A stretch of DNA of 22,678 nt from RGIG5472 sp051867635 (GTDB taxonomy: Bacteria; Bacillota; Clostridia; Oscillospirales; Oscillospiraceae). A model generated the notes under the pieces. That model saw only the letters and a list, made by a program, of their open reading frames with translations. It was not told the origin of the DNA and did no database searches. The stretch is from NCBI GenBank assembly GCA_051867635.1, contig JBJDYT010000042.1, positions 1-22,678 on the forward strand, given 5' to 3'. Positions 21,681-22,678 of the stretch are shown piece by piece (position 1 is the stretch's first letter; each line of letters begins with the position of its first letter). The position numbers were made by a program, and so were the translations under genes.

Positions 21681-22352
21681 ATGTTCACAACTGTCATCGG
21701 CGCGCTGAACGTGGGCTTCCTGCAAACGCTGAAGCTGTTTGCTGTGACGCTGATCGGCGCGATCCCCCTGGGGCTGGTGATCTCCTTCGGCTCCATGAGC
21801 CGGCTCGCTCCCCTGCGCTGGCTGACCAAAACGGTGGTGTGGATCATCCGCGGCACGCCGCTGATGCTGCAGCTCATCATCATCTTCTACATACCCGGCT
21901 ATGTGCTGAAAAGCGGCAGCCCCTGGCCCAGCGGCGAGTCCGGCCGCTTTCTCGCCTCCGCCATCGCCTTCATCATCAACTACGCCTGCTACTTCTCCGA
22001 GATCTACCGCGGCGGCATCCAGGGCGTTCCCGTGGGCCAGCAGGAGGCGGGCCTGGTGCTGGGCATGACCAAGTCCCAGATCTTCTTCAAGGTCACGCTG
22101 CTGCAGATGATCAAGCGCATCATCCCCCCCATGTCCAACGAGATCATCACCCTGGTGAAGGACACCTCCATCGCCCGCATCATCTCCCTGCAGGAGGTCA
22201 TCTGGGCGGGCTATGCGTTTTTGAAGGGCTCCCACGGCTATTCCGGCCTGCTCTGGCCGCTGTTCTTCACCGGCGTGTACTACCTGATCTTCGTGGGCAT
22301 CCTGACACTGCTGTTCGGCTATGTGGAGCGGCGGCTCAGCTATTTCAGATAA
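21681..22352 (+). CDS. Amino-acid ABC transporter permease
   Basis: A 223-residue inner-membrane subunit of the HisM/GlnP type with about five hydrophobic segments. RGTPLMLQL (58-66) and the cytoplasmic EAA loop YRGGIQGVPVGQQEAGLVLG (about 109-128), which docks with the ATPase, are both present. AAAGGCAGG lies upstream of the ATG at 21681 at rather long spacing. A single permease gene suggests a homodimer. Twelve bases separate its stop from the ATPase start. Confidence 0.92.
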   Translation: MFTTVIGALNVGFLQTLKLFAVTLIGAIPLGLVISFGSMSRLAPLRWLTKTVVWIIRGTPLMLQLIIIFYIPGYVLKSGSPWPSGESGRFLASAIAFIINYACYFSEIYRGGIQGVPVGQQEAGLVLGMTKSQIFFKVTLLQMIKRIIPPMSNEIITLVKDTSIARIISLQEVIWAGYAFLKGSHGYSGLLWPLFFTGVYYLIFVGILTLLFGYVERRLSYFR

Positions 22353-22364
22353 GGAGGAGCGGAC

Positions 22365-22678
22365 ATGTCGATCCTGGAAGTGAATCACCTGGGCAAGAGC
22401 TTCGGCGAGACAGAGGTGCTGAAGGACATCAGCTTTTCCCTGGAAAAGGGCCAGTGCCTGGTCATCATCGGCTCCTCCGGCAGCGGCAAGACCACGCTCC
22501 TGCGCTGCCTGAACCTGCTGGAGACGCCGGACGTGGGCAGCATCACCGCGGGTGGAGACGTCATCTTCGACGCCGCCGCGCCCGCCACCCAGAGCGCGGA
22601 GGCTATCCGCCGCAAGCGGCTGCACTTCGGCCTGGTGTTCCAGAGCTTCAACCTCTTCCCCCAGTACACCGCCCTGGA
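22365..22678 (+). CDS. Amino-acid ABC transporter ATPase, N-terminal part
   Basis: The first 104 residues of an ABC ATPase, cut by the window end. Walker A is GSSGSGKT (about 36-43), followed by TLLRCLNLLE, and the Q-loop region is VFQSFNLFPQ. These match the GlnQ/HisP polar amino-acid ATPases. The region GGDVIFDAAAPATQSAEAI (about 64-82), between Walker A and the Q-loop, is somewhat longer than in GlnQ. AAGGAGGAG precedes the ATG at 22365. It powers the transporter made by the two preceding genes. The signature and Walker B motifs lie beyond the window. Confidence 0.93.
   Translation, partial: MSILEVNHLGKSFGETEVLKDISFSLEKGQCLVIIGSSGSGKTTLLRCLNLLETPDVGSITAGGDVIFDAAAPATQSAEAIRRKRLHFGLVFQSFNLFPQYTAL

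Noticed and set aside
20727..22625. A 632-codon minus-strand frame opposite the ABC transporter genes
   Set aside because: It is antisense to three recognisable transporter genes and crosses their gene boundaries and a hairpin.

Overview
The window comes from a GC-rich, low-oxygen member of the Firmicutes, most likely a gut clostridium of the Oscillospiraceae type. This is an inference. It rests on the gene content (a trimeric [FeFe] hydrogenase, a sensory [FeFe] hydrogenase, a SpoIIE-type phosphatase, a DUF2089 regulator, a BioY transporter), strong GGAGG-type ribosome binding sites, lipoprotein signals of Gram-positive style, and GC-biased codons that open long antisense reading frames. I see no tRNA, rRNA, insertion sequence, phage gene or CRISPR array.

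Left part (1-6.9 kb). A hairpin-dense non-coding start is followed by an aspartate aminotransferase of the PF12897 type (minus strand), divergent from bioY. The monofunctional biotin ligase gene birA converges on bioY and overlaps its end. Next come a two-CBS-domain protein, a translationally coupled pair on the minus strand (membrane-anchored alpha/beta hydrolase, then an RluA-family pseudouridine synthase), a second hairpin-dense non-coding stretch, thiN (thiamine pyrophosphokinase), a third hairpin-dense stretch and a small AT-rich membrane-protein gene.

Middle (7.0-13.0 kb). An XRE regulator with a membrane domain and a DUF2089 regulator/small membrane protein pair precede a three-gene minus-strand operon: CrtO-like acyltransferase, MGDG-synthase-like glycosyltransferase and diacylglycerol kinase-like lipid kinase. 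These genes overlap and probably form a membrane glycolipid pathway. A TetR regulator is divergent from this operon, and the two predicted promoters face each other so that their transcripts would overlap. A lipoprotein of unknown role follows.

Right part (13.0-22.7 kb). The main system is a hydrogen metabolism locus. One operon (hndA-hndC-hndD, minus strand) encodes an NAD(P)H-linked, probably electron-bifurcating [FeFe] hydrogenase and ends in a strong terminator. Directly after it, with its own near-consensus promoter, lies a second operon encoding a PAS-containing sensory [FeFe] hydrogenase and a SpoIIE/PP2C phosphatase with an extra C-terminal domain. The layout suggests that the second operon senses H2 or redox state and signals through dephosphorylation. 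A 520-base non-coding gap with a 16-bp perfect palindrome leads to an amino-acid ABC transporter operon (binding lipoprotein, permease, ATPase) that runs off the window end.
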